Assembly: GCF_018691265.1 (NCBI RefSeq)
Contig: NW_024881283.1
Span: forward strand, 8,427,731 to 8,491,730
Direction: 5' to 3'
From: Tyto alba
Taxonomy: Eukaryota; Chordata; Aves; Strigiformes; Tytonidae
Length of the DNA stretch: 64,000 nucleotides
Shown: positions 36,462-49,517 of the stretch, in pieces
Position numbering within the stretch: the first letter of the stretch is position 1
How the letters are laid out: every line of letters begins with the position of its first letter
Program-made: the position numbers and the translations under genes
Notes under the pieces: generated by a model
What the model was told of the DNA's origin: nothing
What the model saw: only the letters and a program-made list of their open reading frames with translations
The model's database searches: none

Positions 36462-39114
36462 CTACCTAAGATTTGGTTTCACCTTTTCATCTACCTCATC
36501 TGGAGTATCATCATTAACATGTCGGACAACCAGATTATACGGTTCCTCCTCCATCGTCTCTTCATCTGATTTCTGTTCCTCCTCTGAAGCCCATTTGGAA
36601 CGTTTGTTTCCCATGGAGGAGACAGGAGAATGTTCTGCATCTAAGTCGTCAGGGATGCTATCAAAATTAGCTTCTGCCAGACACTTATGGCACAGTCTGT
36701 AGCGTCTCGTTCCTTGCTGAACAACACATCCTGTTAGTTCAGTTACGTGATGCTTGCATTTTCTGCAGATCAGTTTGCAAGCTTGATGTATCTAAAGAGA
36801 TTTAAAATTTGAAAATGTCAGTGTTCACCCAAAAGCAGATTTAAAAATTTTTTTTAGAAAACGAAAATTGAATTAATCATTCTAAAAAATGAAATTTAAA
36901 ACATAATTTGCCAATTTAAATAAATAATTAAGGTTGATGTGCAGCTAGGAAGCTTTTCTGGTATTAGTTCTGGAAATGACTGAACAGCTGGTACCAATGG
37001 CATCCTGTGTTTTTTTTCCTAGGCTGAATCTCCGATTGAAATGGCGTACCGTTTGGAAGTGGTTACGTAAATGCTCTAGTCGGGTGAACCTTTTCCCGCA
37101 CACTTCGCATGGGTACGGTCGCTCCCCTGTGTGACACCGAAGATGTCGCTTCAGGTCTGCGCGTCGTTTCACCGTGTGCGTACAGAAGGGGCATTTGAAT
37201 CGCATCCGAGGTAGGTCATCTGCTACAGAAAAACACAGGTAAAATGTCAAATAGCAGTAGCCTCTCTTCATGTAGTAGATTGATTATTTTTCAGCTTAGA
37301 TAAGCCATTCATTTTTCCTCTGGTCTGTCACAAATAGGAAAAATCCCATAATATAATCCCCCAAACCCAGTATTTCTCATTGAACATGCTGAACAGTCAT
37401 TTGATAGCGTATTCTTTCTTACTCAGGGTATTTTTTAGATATACAGATGATCATAAATACACAGCTGTTATATATAGTCATTGTATCTGACTCTTCCATC
37501 GGCTAACAGTTCATAGCTTTGACACTTATAATCTATGTAATATACTGGGATGCCCAAAGTCTTAAAAATATGCAATTATAATAAAATAGAGGTACATGAA
37601 TTTCCAAGGGAACGCACATAAGGATACACCTGTCAACTTTATTCCATCACCACAGGCATACGCTGTCAGTCCATCAAGAGTTTAGATGCTTTATGTAGTG
37701 TGGCCAAACAGTCATGAAGCTTGGGCTGGTTTAGACCTTAAAGGAAATGCAGCGTCCTGCCCGTGACAGGACCTCCTCTTGTGATGGACTTAGGTTGAAT
37801 GCCTCTATTGCTGCCAGGTGTTGGGGACATTACAAGAGAAATTCAGTCCTTCAGGTCCCCAAGTCAATGACAGCTCTTGAGGCTTCATTAAAGTCCACTT
37901 GGGTCCAAATAATCTGGAACGTATTGTTTTAACTTTACAGAATACCTGAGTCAAGCTCTCTGATGCTAATTCTCATGCCCTGTTCTAGCTTCAGAGTTTC
38001 TCATTCTGCTAGGCACTATAATTGAGTAGATCAAGAAAATAATCGGCAACTCTAGGCATCATTTTGGTTTTCATGCAGCCATGCAAATTCTCTCCAAAAG
38101 ATCATCTGATTCTTCCAAATAAAGACAAACTTTGCAAAAACGCATGTATTTTTTACCTTCGTTCCAACTACCCATTATACCTAAAATTGCGGGCACTGAG
38201 GTGGTCAGTTCTTCTGCCTTTAATTCCATGAACTCAGGAGTTCTTGAAAGTTCTTGTTCTAGCTGAGCAACAGTCCACCTCTTTGGTATCACTTCTGATT
38301 CGTGATTATATCTGTAATCATCATGATCAACGTTATTCTCGGCATTGAATTCATCCTCCTCTCTAACCTGAGAGATGTGGCTGGGATCCGACGCACTGCA
38401 ACCTCCGCTGGCCCGCTCAACTTTGTTCGATTTATACTGCACAAAATCACGGGTCTGTGACAGCCCGAGGTGCTTTCGGCGCTTTCTCGTTGAGGCCTGT
38501 TTTCTGCCTCTTTTCGATAGCTGTGTTTCTGCCTGCTGAAGAATCACCTGTGAGGATAGGTAGCTGCTGTAACTGCTCCAGGAATTTTCATTCACTGTAT
38601 TAGCCTTTTCTTCTGGGATTGAATAGGAACGCCTGGGGTTGCTCTTTGCTTTCCTTCTTGACCGATAAAGTGATGGACGCACAGGTTCACTGTTTGTACT
38701 TTTGGCTGAAAGGCTGAGGTAATGATCCTTCTCCTTTTCGTTAATATCCAGCGAGGACTTAATGAACGTCTTACAGACATTGAGAATATCTGTCATCTGC
38801 AGGTAGCTAGCAGCTGACATTACTTCAATCACATTTTGACCGGTTAAAGACAATATACCCGAATACACAAAGTCCAGGATAACCATAAATGTCTCTGGAG
38901 AAAAGACCTCAAAAGTAGCTATTGTTGGCTGACTCGTCTCCTTCGAGCTCTGCGAAAGGAGCATTTTGAAATAGCCACTGCTGGCAAACAGCACATTGCG
39001 ATGTGCTTTAAAGACCTTTCCCTCAACCAGGATATTGCAGTCACAGAACAAGTCTTGCTTCCGCTGTTCGTTTAGCTGCTCTAGGAGGTGAAACTGGTGG
39101 GAAGAAATCTCCAT
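36462..39114 (-). CDS. ZBTB8A-like BTB/zinc-finger paralogue (3 coding exons)
   Basis: Coding exons are 39114-38157, 37222-37050 and 36791-36462, with acceptor and donor signals at each border. They total 1461 nt, 486 aa. The first exon begins at acceptor 39144, with a 30-nt 5' UTR before the ATG. The BTB/POZ domain spans about residues 10-120 ([45 protein letters not shown]). A basic, Ser-rich linker follows. Two C2H2 fingers then start [16 protein letters not shown] and [14 protein letters not shown], and a CxxC/CxxC zinc module ([18 protein letters not shown]) precedes an acidic tail ending KPNLR. It is intact and shares the exon structure and phases of ZBTB8A 10 kb away. It is probably a nuclear DNA-binding regulator by family. 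Xenopus also has two ZBTB8A loci, so the duplication may be old. Confidence 0.92.
38934..39057 (-). other. 124-bp block identical to ZBTB8A BTB exon (conversion tract A1)
   Basis: Every base matches 48838-48961, including third codon positions. Differences resume on both sides, starting with the first base outside the block at each end. Confidence 0.9.
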
Positions 39115-39516
39115 TCCAGTCAGGGAGTAAGAGGAAGGCTTGCTCTAAAGTAAAAAACCAAGTATAATCATGACAATCTAAACCAATGTTGTTGAATCCT
39201 ATTTTAAAGATATGAGCTCGATTTTTAAAGACATGAACATCGTGTGTGTATCTCCAAACTCCCTGCAGTCCCTACCCCGCGTAATAAATAACACGAGGGA
39301 AGAAACAACTCTAGAAGAGGTGAAAAGATGTGTCAGCGGGATTCCTGCTTATCCTAAAAAATTTAAGATTACATCGACGAAGACGAGAACGGTCCACAAA
39401 CAGAGAAAAAGCCCTTGGCCCCCCCCTTCCCCCCCCCCCCCCCGCCGTGGGGAGGCCACAGCTGCCGAGAGCCGCCGCGCCTTGAGCCCCCCAGCTGTGG
39501 GCGCAGCCTGGGCCGC

Positions 39517-40563
39517 CTGCCCCGGCATTGGCGGAGGCCGCCGTCACTCAGCCGCACGCCCGACCCGATTGGTCGCTCGACCACCGGCAGCCCGGGACGC
39601 CCGACGGCGCCGGACCCGCCCGCCAAAGCGCCGAGGCGCCTCCCGGCTCCGCGGGCTGCCGCCCCCGCTCCCGCCGCCGGGACCGCAGCGCCAGCGCCCG
39701 CCAGCGCTCCGGCCGGCCCCGCGCTCCCCTCCGACGGGCCGGGAAGGGACGGGCCGGGCCGGGCGCGCAGCCCGCAGCCGCCCGCCTTAGCGGAGCCCCG
39801 GCTGCCGCTCCGCCGGCTCCGCGGGGAGCTCCCCGCCACGCTGCCGCCGCCGCCCGGTGCCGGGCGCCCGGCGTGGCCCGAGCCGCTCCCGGCCCGGCTG
39901 CCCGCAGCCTCCCCGCGCTGGCAGCGCCCCCGCCGCCCCCGTGCGCGGCCCCTCTCGCCGCGCACCCGCCGCCCGCTCCCGCGCAGCCCTTTGTTGCCGC
40001 GCCTGGCTCCTGCCAGCCGCGCCCGGGGCTGCAAATGGCGCCCGCCGAGGACGCGGTGCAGCCCCGGGAGCGAGCGGCTGCGAGGGGCGGCTGCCAGCGG
40101 GGCCGCCGCCCGCGGGCCCCGGCGCCCGCGGAGCCTGCGGAGCCCGCGGCCGTGCCTCGGTGCCCCTCGCAGCAAGGCTCGCTCCGGGGCCGTTTCCGCC
40201 CCCGAATCCCGGCGCCCTGCCTGGCCTGCCGGCGTGCGGGAGCCGCCACTCACCGGCTGGGTCCTGCGGGCGGCTGCCGCCGAGCCGAGGGGAGCGGGCG
40301 GTGGATGCGGGGTCCCGGGCCCCGCGTCGGGGCTCGCCGTGGCTGAAGGCGACGCGCCGGTCCCGCAGCCCCGAGCCCTGGAAGCCCGAACGTGAGAGAA
40401 ACAAAAGGTATTTGCTGACGTGGGCGTTGGACAGAGACGCCCGAGGGCTGGGGACACAATTAAAGGGGCAACGCACCGATTGCAGGCGCAGCCCAGCGGC
40501 TTCCTCGGCCTGATCGCCCTGCAGCCGGGGCTGCTCGCCTCTTCCCACTCCCACATGCTGCCC
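39517..40563 (-). promoter_or_regulatory. CpG-island promoter and non-coding exon 1 of the ZBTB8A-like gene, duplicated at 49518-50556
   Basis: A GC-rich island of 1047 bp lies upstream of the BTB exon. On the minus strand a donor, CCAGCCG|GTGAGT, ends a likely non-coding exon at 40254. ATTGG (CCAAT) motifs occur at 39527-39531 and 39567-39571. The whole block matches the second copy with no substitution and two indels (1 bp and 9 bp). Long open frames on both strands here are an effect of CpG richness and are not counted as genes. Confidence 0.85.
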
Positions 40564-40925
40564 GGGAGGCCCACCACCCTAACACAGACAATGCATTGCT
40601 ATTGTTAAAGGCCAATCTAGATATCTTTGTGTGTGAAAGAAAGGCGCCACCTGAATGGGAAATAACTGTAGTTTTGTGGCATGGGATATATTACATTGCT
40701 CAGTATAACAGCATTTTTATAACAGGGAAGTTTTCTGTTAAAACAATGGAAATAATCCTAATCCAAAGTACTGCAAGCAGGAATGCAATATGTCAGAATG
40801 TCTTTTTTTTCCCTTCTGTGTGGAAGGAGAAAATCAAATCAGGATGCCCATTAGAAGACAAGACACTTTCAATATTGTGCCTGTCAGAAGATGAGACAGA
40901 TTCCATCTTGTTCCTCTAGATCATT

Positions 40926-40990
40926 TTGAGAAAGAACCTCTGCAGGTCATCTGGCACAATCTCCTCAAAGCAGGCTCAGTTAGAACACAG
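40926..40990 (-). mobile_element. CR1 LINE fragment (relic, minus strand)
   Basis: The segment with AACCTCTGCAGGTCATCTGG and CTCAAAGCAGG resembles the reverse complement of the avian CR1 3' region. It starts about 360 bp beyond the duplicated CpG island. Confidence 0.6.
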
Positions 40991-43329
40991 TAAAAGAACA
41001 GTTCTCATTTGCACAGTAAAAAGTGTCAGGTTGGAGTGTGTCAGAGAGCTTCATTAGTGTTTAAGTTAGTACAACAGCTAAACCAAGACATGGAAATCTT
41101 TTTCCTGCCATTCCTCTGTTTTTCCTTTTTTTTTTTTTTTGTTCTGTGTTGCTACTATATTTAAAATTCTTGAAGCACAAAGTAAGATGTCTTTCTGCAT
41201 TTCAAGAGTTAAATCTGATCAAACATGCTAACTCCAGTGTGGGTGGTTTTCTAATTTAAACAGTATAGAAAATATTTAACTAAATTGTATTATAAGCTTT
41301 TCTAAGTTTCTTATCAAATTATACCCATCACTGAACAGACATACAGGCTGTTGGTACAGATTTATACCTAATGGGAAAATTACATTGAAAGTCTTGATGT
41401 TTATAAGATCCTTTTCTTCAAAACTCAACCTTTTGGCTGGAATTAGAGAAATTTTCTTCTATTTCTTTCTTGTATGTGTTGCCTTCCAACTAATAGTAAC
41501 CTTCTAGTTGACTTCTGACTTTCCTGAGATGTTCCAGAAAAATCAAGCAGGTGTTGGAATGCCTCTACTAAAATATTGAACTACTCTTAGAATCCTGCTG
41601 TACTTAGTCATGTAGAAACAATAAAAGGAATACAGATTTAACTCTTTGGACTCTTTTTGGATTATAATTTACATTTCTTTACCTTGCAAATGGTTAGAAG
41701 TCCCCAGTGCCACCTTGACCAGATCACTGCCTCAGCAGTCCACTGAGGTAGTTCCTTATGAATTTGTAAATTCATTAAATAAACCCTAACCATGTGTGCT
41801 TATTCCTGACTGCTGCTATCTTTAGCCTCAAGTCTTTGGTTAAAATATAATTTTAAAAAGCCTTTTTTTAGGATAAATTAAACAAGTTTAGTTTAGCTGT
41901 AATCCTCACTTAATGCAAATCTTGACTCCGCTAGCCCTCTGCAGTTAAGGCTTTCGATAGACATGAATAGATAGCACTGTTGTTATGCTGACAGATGCTA
42001 GTGATTGTCAGTGCTGGGATCTGGGCACAGTCATTGACTTGGCTGTACCCAGATGGTTGGTCAGGCATTTTTCAGCTAAATCAAGGTCCATTTAAAAAAT
42101 GCATGGGATTGAAGATAGTGCTGTTAGCCTCTGTGCAGGCTATCTGAAGTTCAAAGTTTCTGCAGACTAAGAGACCAAAATATAAGTAAGGTATACATTG
42201 GCATGGCTAGGTAATGGGATAACCTCTAATGGCGACCAGATGCTTCAGGGAAGAAATGTAGTACATTCCATAATTTTATATCCAACGTTACTTTTTTTTC
42301 TAAGTTATCACACTGAGAAATTGAGAGGGATCCCAAAATCCTGGAGGATAGAGTATTTCTTCTGAAGAGCCAGGATTAAAGGAAGGATGGTACATGTAGC
42401 AGTCAGTGTCAGTGTTCCCCTGGAGATCTTTTTACAGGTATTTTCAAAGCTCACACTCAATTGGTCTTTTTGCCTTTTTTTTTTTTTTTTTCTTTTCTCG
42501 GTTCTTTAGAACTGGAATAGAATATGTAGCAAAAGACTGGAAGGGGAGATTCATTCTGAGGTTGTTTCTTGGGGGTCTGCTTTTTTTTTAATCATTATTC
42601 ATTTTTGAAAAAAAAAAAAAACAAAACAAAACAAACCCAACAGTTGGACAAGTGTAATTTTTTGAGATAGTAAATATGGAAGTTTAGATAATTTAATGGA
42701 AAACAAAAAAAAATGGGTTATGATGTGAAGGAGAAAAACTGATCAAATATCACACAAGCCACAGGTTTATGTGACAGGTAGAGTTCTGTAAGAAATACCT
42801 GAAAAGGGGGAAAGAGAAATGTTTTTTAATTCAGTGTTTCAGCCTTTTGAAAGGATGGCAAGATCGTTGTCAGAAAATAAGGATAGTTAAAGGTGAAACA
42901 CTAGACAGAGGATGATGAATCTGTGTCTTCATTCTTGACTGTGGTTTGGTGAACACAATAAACATAAGACATGCAAAAAGAGTCAGGCTTTCAGTGTCAC
43001 ACAGAGGAAAGGACAAAGACACTAGGACTGAACAGAAAGTAGAGGTGAGCAAGAGGAACATCTCTTGAAGTGGACATCCCTCCAACGTTAGATGAAACAG
43101 GGAATGGAAATGCAAATGACAAGAGAATGATGTACTGGAAATGAGTAAATAATCAAAACGTGCATTAGGAAGTATTTAAGAGCATTCAAAGCAACATGAA
43201 GAAGATGAAAGAAGGGAAAGAAAAAAGCAAAAAACAATTTGAATCACACAACCGTTGGTCATAGGGGAACTGTGAATGTTTCTTGTCCCGCCTCCCACAG
43301 GAAGAAGGCCAGCAGCAAGATCAGCTCAT

Positions 43330-43440
43330 CATCAGCTCAGCCATGGCTTTGTGTAGCCAAGTCTTGAACGCCTTCAGGGACAAACAACTCCCAGGCTTCT
43401 TTCTGAACAGCCCGTTCCAATGCTGCACTACAGTTTAAAC
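43330..43440 (-). mobile_element. CR1 LINE fragment (relic, minus strand)
   Basis: The phrases GTCTTGAACGCCTTCAGGGA and CAGCCCGTTCCAATGCTGCA match the general pattern of the reversed avian CR1 3' end, with many substitutions. Confidence 0.6.
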
Positions 43441-45088
43441 CTCTCAAACTGTGATTTGGTGTAAGGGCAGGAGAGAAACAGAATCTGAATGGATTGGTAT
43501 TAGGAGGAGTCAATACAGTTCTATACAGCCTTCTCTAACATTCAGAGATAAAATCAGGTGTCCTACTCGTGACCTGACAAAGTTCTAAAAGCAACACATT
43601 CAAATCAGTCGTGTAAATTAAATTCTGTGGGAACAACCCTATATGGTCTTAACTTTCCTCCTTGAAAAGAAAGAAAATGTTACTTTTGCTAATGAGTGGT
43701 ACATGATCCTACCAGAAGCATGAAGAAGATAGTCATCAGAGGCAATGCAAGAAGATGAAAAGAAAACAAAAACAAATGGGATTACTTTCAGGTAGAGAAA
43801 AACAAGCAAAATATATGACTGTCTATGTGAAATGAAGGACGTAGAAAATAGAAGGCACTTAACATTTATCTTGTCTTGCAATACAAAAATAAGGGAACAA
43901 CAACTGAAATTAAGGTAACAGATGTAAAATTGGTAACCTTTTTAAAATACAAACCATAACTGACTTGTGGGAATGGCAGTTTTGAGCTAAAACTCCAAGC
44001 TTAATAAGATACTTTAAAAATCACTATAGATACCTAGTTATGCTACTGAGAATAACAATATCATATAAAAACAGTAGAAACCCTTATTTGCCAGGCAAAT
44101 CAACAATTAATCTGCCTATATTTAAAAAGTAAACGTATTCATACGGATAGATTATTCCATTTGCCCATTTATAGCCACTTCACATCTTTTTTTGAAGCAT
44201 CTGGTCCTCTGTATTCTTAGTTTATGGTATCTAATTAGATTGAGTATTGATCCCAAAATCCTTTTGCTTCTAAAAATGCCCCCAAGTATACAGAAACACT
44301 TATTAGTCTCACCTTTAGAGTTGGCAGTTAAGACTTCAGGCCTAGAGTGACACTTTATTTTCCCCTCCCTTTAATCCATCCCCAAACACACACACAGACT
44401 AATCCCAGTCACTTTATATTCTGGGGCAGCAGGCACTGATACCCAGAATTTATTGCGCATACTGTTTAATGTAAAGGGAAACGGAAAAATCTGTTAGACT
44501 TGATTTCAGCAAGCATTTTCTCTTGAAATTTGACTGAAGTAATTCCATATTCTTTTCAATATTTCTTTGTTCTGTATCTGATTTAAAGTTGCTCAGGAAT
44601 ATTTCTTAGCTATTTAGTTATACGCATTTCAGGAGTAATAAGCTCCAAGAAATTAACCAGTTGTTCTCACATCAAGTCCATTTTATGGACTGCTGACCAA
44701 AGTGTAACATAAAATCAAGGCAAGTGTAAGTCTTGTTTGGAAAAGATGTTTTCATATGGGTCATCAGAAAGTTTTGTAAGTTCCCCCTTTCCATCTCCCT
44801 CCCCAACTCTAAGCCAACGGACAATAATTTTTGTAGGAATAACAAAATACCACTTCTCGCCTCCTCAGAACATACAAGCACTGGCACATTTGAGGGGAAG
44901 CGCGCTCAATGTTTACACTGTGAACTTAGTAGGAAGTTCTTGAGTTGTCATTTCAGCTGGCCGTCTGCAGCCTGGAAATAAAATGCTGCACTCTCTGGTA
45001 ATGATAATACTAAGAAGGCTATACAGTTTTTACACAAATAAAAATAAAATAATGACTTTTTAGCTGTCCCTGGGAAATAGATTATATA

Positions 45089-45119
45089 GTGTGTGTATGT
45101 ATATATATATATATATATG
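45089..45119. repeat. TG/TA dinucleotide microsatellite
   Basis: A short GTGTGTATG stretch followed by about nine perfect TA units. Confidence 0.85.
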
Positions 45120-46681
45120 GGATTGTTCTGTAATTAATCCCGGGTTTCAGCCAAACATGCTTACAAAGTTGTAAAAAAGAAAAAAAATAAAAGTTTTCTA
45201 AGCCTATAGCCATTGAGTTCAATGATCACAGGATGAAGACTGTAGTAATACTCAGATCTGTCCAAGAAAATTCAGAGTGAAAGCCCTCAGAAGCATACTT
45301 CTGCTCCTCTCCTGTTTACAGTGCTGGTCAAGATAAACTCACTAAGTAACAAAACAAAGTGGCTTATTTTGTTATAGAAGTAAACTTTCTTGACCATTAG
45401 TCATTTCATCTCTTGTAGTATGATTGTAGGTAAAATTACACAAATAAGATGTCTAGAACTTCCAGTACATCTTGTTTTCACTGGCATATAGTAAAGACTG
45501 AAAAAGGTTAAAGTATGTTCACTTAGTGACCAAAAGACTTTGGGAATATATAAATTGGCGACTCCATCTTAAAACTCATCAGTTTAAATTGAGTACAGGT
45601 CAATACAAACAAGAATAGTCAATGGTTTCAGATGGAAAATCTCATCAGTTCCATTTCTAATGATATAGCATATATACTGTACAAATTGTTCTGCCACTGT
45701 TATTGGCAAGTAAAAAGGGGGACAAAGAGAGAAAACAACAGCTAAGGTAACCTTGTAAGGATTGTTTCCTTCACCTTGGCATGGAGAACTGCCACTGCCA
45801 TTGGCAATGCTGTGGATGCAGGGCTACCAGTCCTGTCAGTCTGGCACTTTTGAGAGGTTTTAAAAAAAAGAGTATTTTACTAGCAGTTATTAAAACACAG
45901 CCCAGTCTGAGTTCCCAATCTTCAGAATGAATAAAACGTCTGGCAGCAATTAATGATCCATATTTGTCATCACTTTATCTCTGATGTGTTGACTAGGACT
46001 AGCATTCATGTGTTTATTTTCTTGTAAAGAAATAGGTCTTGAAGGAATAATATGCTAAAGATTCTCCTTATTCTATATTGTACAAGAAAGTACTTTTCCA
46101 GACAAAAGTGCTAAAACATTTTTACATTTTTCTTAATTAGCTGCCTTTTTTCCTCATCATAACATAAAGACTTCACGAAATTTTGTGGAAGATTATCTTC
46201 ATTTCTGAATACTGAAGAGAAGTTTTCTTTATATTCTGACATGTGGGGCATTTATACTTTGTTTATCGCCAGATGATATTATGTATAAACCCCACATCGC
46301 TACAAGTTTAAAAAGTGGGCAATTTACAGCGCTGTGTGACCTTTTTTTTTTTTTTTTAAGTATTTAGACCTCAATCCCTTAAAAGAGGTTTTGAGAAGTG
46401 ACCCATTGTCTACTATAAAAAGTTACTCATGTAGTACTTCAGTTTCCTTGTTCATCCATTATTTCATTTAAGGATGGAATTTTTCTAGTGAAGCAAAGTA
46501 TGGGTATTCTGATAACAAAACTCAGAATGGCCTCAATGGCATGTCCATAAATACATGCAAGTCTGGACCTGTTCAAGAGAAACCAGTGTCTCTGTACGAT
46601 TAACAACAGGCTGGTGGAGGGCTTATGTTCAAAACAGTACATTCTCCCTCTTATACAGAATTCCCAATTCTTGTCTTGCAA

Positions 46682-49018
46682 CTACCTAATATTTGGTTTT
46701 ACTTCCTTTTCATCTGCTTCATCCTCACTGTCATCAACTTGCTGAATGACCAAGTCAGTTGACCCATCCTCCACAATCTCCACATCAGATCTGTTGTCTT
46801 CCCCATAGTGCCACCTGGAATCCTTATCCCCATCTTGTGGAAATTCAAGGGGTGCTTCAGCCTCCAAGTCAATGCGAATACTGTCTATGCCAGCTTCAGC
46901 CAAACATTCATTACAGAGTCTGTAACGTCTTGTCCCCTCTTGGACCACTTGTCCTGTTAGCTCAGTCACGTGGCGTTTACACTTTCTGCAGATAGGCTTA
47001 CAAGCCTGATGAATCTGAAAAAAATCAAAATTAATAAATTTGATAATGTATCCAAAAAGAAGCATTTTTTAAGATGACAAAAAGTAGGGCTGGAGTAGCA
47101 TTAAGTGGATGCGTTAACTCATTTTAAGAGATAGTCAAACGTTAAAAATTAAACCATCAGGCACTGTAATTGCCCACTTAAGCTCTGTTACAGGACTTGC
47201 ATAGAGCAGTACATTTGTGAACAATCAATTAACAAAGAAATTCATCCCCTTTCATACAAATTATGCCTCAAATTGACTTCAACAAAACCAAATTCATTTT
47301 CTATTACCTCTTCTTTACGGGAGTCAGTATATTAACCAGGTACACTTGTACTGTGTTTAATTGCATGGAGACAGGTTACACATTAAAGAAATCATGCAGT
47401 TACTAAAAATACATACTGTTCGAAAATGGCTACTTAGGTGATCTAGCCTGCTAAATCTTTTCCCACATGCCTCACAAGGGTAAGGGCGCTCTCCCGTATG
47501 ACAGCGAAGGTGACGCTTTAGGTCTGCTTTTCGTTTCACCACGTGAGTGCAGAATGGGCACTTGAACCTCATCCTGGGCAGATCATCTGTTAGAAAATAA
47601 TGTGATTAAAAAAATTGAGTCATAACATGTCTAGTCATGTAATGCTCTAGAAAAAGGCATTCTATGAGCAGAATGCAAATTGCTTTTATTAAAAAAAGTA
47701 ATATCACAGGTTTTTCAAGCACAAAAATCTTGTTTTTTCCTGTAAATTACACAGGAGCGTAACAAAGGAAAAGGAGTGGACCGTTAGCTATATTAAAATG
47801 AGCTTAAATATATCACAGAAGATCACAACTTAAATTTGCAAGATGAAGCTGTAGAAACACTAGAGATTATGTATTTTGACAGGCTAGTTTTAATAAACCA
47901 GGTACTTCAGTAATTCAAAATTATTTAAAAATAGTTAAACTTTCCAAACTTACATATCTGGACAATGCAGATGTCTTTTTGGCAACTGTACACTCGTTCA
48001 GTAAAGTACATTTTATCACAGACAGAACAGACAATTCACAGATGACTCTGCACCTACAGCATTAAAATCAACTCTTACCTTCAGCCCAGTTTCCCATGAC
48101 ACCCAGAATCGAGGGCATGCTCGCGTACTGCTCGTCTGCTTTTGAAGACTTTGATTTATTAGAAGAACGGGGTGATTCGTGCTCCTGCTGTGGCACAGCC
48201 AAGCTCCTCGGTATCACGTCAGACCCTGGGCCGTACTGGTACCCCACGTGAGGAGATTCAACTTCTGTTTCAATCTGAACTTGCTCCTCAGACTGAGCAA
48301 TGTGGCCAGTGGGCTCGGCAGCCCTGTCCTCCAGTTTGCTCGATTTATAGTGAGGAATGTCAGAAGGTTGCTGCAGTCCCAGGTGCCGGGATTTCTTTAT
48401 GGAATCCTGCCTCTGCTCGTGTTTGGACAGCTGCTGCTGGGCATTTCTTTGAGAAGTGGGATAGTAGCTGAAATTGCTCCAAGTGTTTCCACCCATCATA
48501 CATGTCCCTTGGTCTGGGCTTAAGTGCGAATGCGGGGGGCTGCTTTCTGCCCTCCAGCCAGCGCCGTACAAGCAGGATCGGTCCACGCCATTTGAATTTA
48601 CATCTTTGTCTGAGAGACTGAAGTAGCGATCCTTCTCCTTCTCACTGATGTCCAGCGATGACTTAATGAATGTTTTACACACGCTAATAACATCGGTCAT
48701 CTGCAAATAGCTAGCAGCTGACATGACTTCGATGACATTCTGACCCGTGAGAGACAGTTTGCCTGAATACACAAAATCTAGAATAACTGTAAATGTGTCA
48801 GGAGAAAATGCCTGGAAAGTAGCTGTCGTCGGCTGAGTCGTCTCCTTCGAGCTCTGCGAAAGGAGCATTTTGAAATAGCCACTGCTGGCAAACAGCACAT
48901 TGCGATGTGCTTTAAAGACCTTTCCCTCAACCAGGATATTGCAGTCACAGAACAAGTCTTGTCTGCGCTGCTCGTTTAGTTGCTGCAAGAGGTGAAACTG
49001 GTGAGAAGAAATCTCCAT
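46682..49018 (-). CDS. ZBTB8A: Zinc finger and BTB domain-containing protein 8A (3 coding exons)
   Basis: Coding exons are 49018-48079, 47586-47417 and 47014-46682, with GT..AG borders and compatible phases. They total 1443 nt, 480 aa. The first coding exon starts at acceptor 49046. The BTB domain is at about residues 10-120, followed by a Ser/Gln-rich linker ending [11 protein letters not shown]. Two C2H2 fingers start [16 protein letters not shown] and [15 protein letters not shown] CxxC/CxxC module ([25 protein letters not shown]) and an acidic tail ([28 protein letters not shown]) end in KPNIR. The C-terminal half is very close to human ZBTB8A, so this copy is taken as the orthologue. It is likely a nuclear transcriptional regulator by family; targets are not known to me. 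Confidence 0.95.
48838..48961 (-). other. ZBTB8A: 124-bp block identical to the ZBTB8A-like BTB exon (conversion tract A2)
   Basis: Perfect match to 38934-39057. It encodes the part of the BTB domain from CDCNILVEG to SQSSKET. Confidence 0.9.
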
Positions 49019-49517
49019 TCCAGAAAAGATGAAATGAAGCGTCGTTCTAAAAAATAAAGAAAATAGCTAGACTCTTGACTTCAGCATCGTGCAACTCAGC
49101 CAAAGATGTCAGGCCCAATTTCATGGATAGCTTTACAAATACTCTCATTTATTTAAATCCATAAAGATATTGAAATATGCACACGCATACATTCTTTTTC
49201 CAAGAAGAAAAGTGATGAAAAAGCCAAATCGGTGCACATTCTTTGGCAGAGACGTGTGTGCTACAGCCAGGCGCATCTCCTTCCGAAGGATGCGGGACAG
49301 GATGTGTGCCACCCGCTGGCAGCTGCACAGCCCTCAGACCTCCTCCAACGAGACCAGGAGCCCTCCGGCCGCTGCGGGTACGGACTGTGGCCGTGCCTTG
49401 AACCGACGTTCCCGCATCGCCCCGCTCCGGCCGGGCTCAAACCGCCGCCGCCGCCGAAGGGACCAGAAATGGGACTCGGCGACACAGCCCCGGCGGCCGC
49501 AGCCCTCCCGGCCCGGG

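Larger units (their letters stand above)
40564..46680. other. Intergenic stretch between the two ZBTB8A loci
   Basis: AT-rich sequence without credible exons. It contains two CR1 relics, a TA-rich microsatellite near 45099-45118 and several A or T runs. The left part of the stretch is upstream of the ZBTB8A-like promoter. The right part probably includes ZBTB8A 3' UTR; candidate minus-strand AATAAA signals occur near 46014 and 44447. Confidence 0.5.

Noticed and set aside
38071..38156. Extension of the ZBTB8A-like BTB exon frame to a stop at 38071
   Set aside because: The GAAG|GTAAAA donor and the phase-matched finger exon at 37222 show this part is intronic.
39369..40577. Long open frames on both strands, up to about 400 codons, in the first duplicated island
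   Set aside because: They overlap in several frames, consist of Arg/Pro/Ala/Gly, and exist only because CpG-rich DNA lacks stops. A 9-bp and a 1-bp indel between the copies does not respect any one frame.
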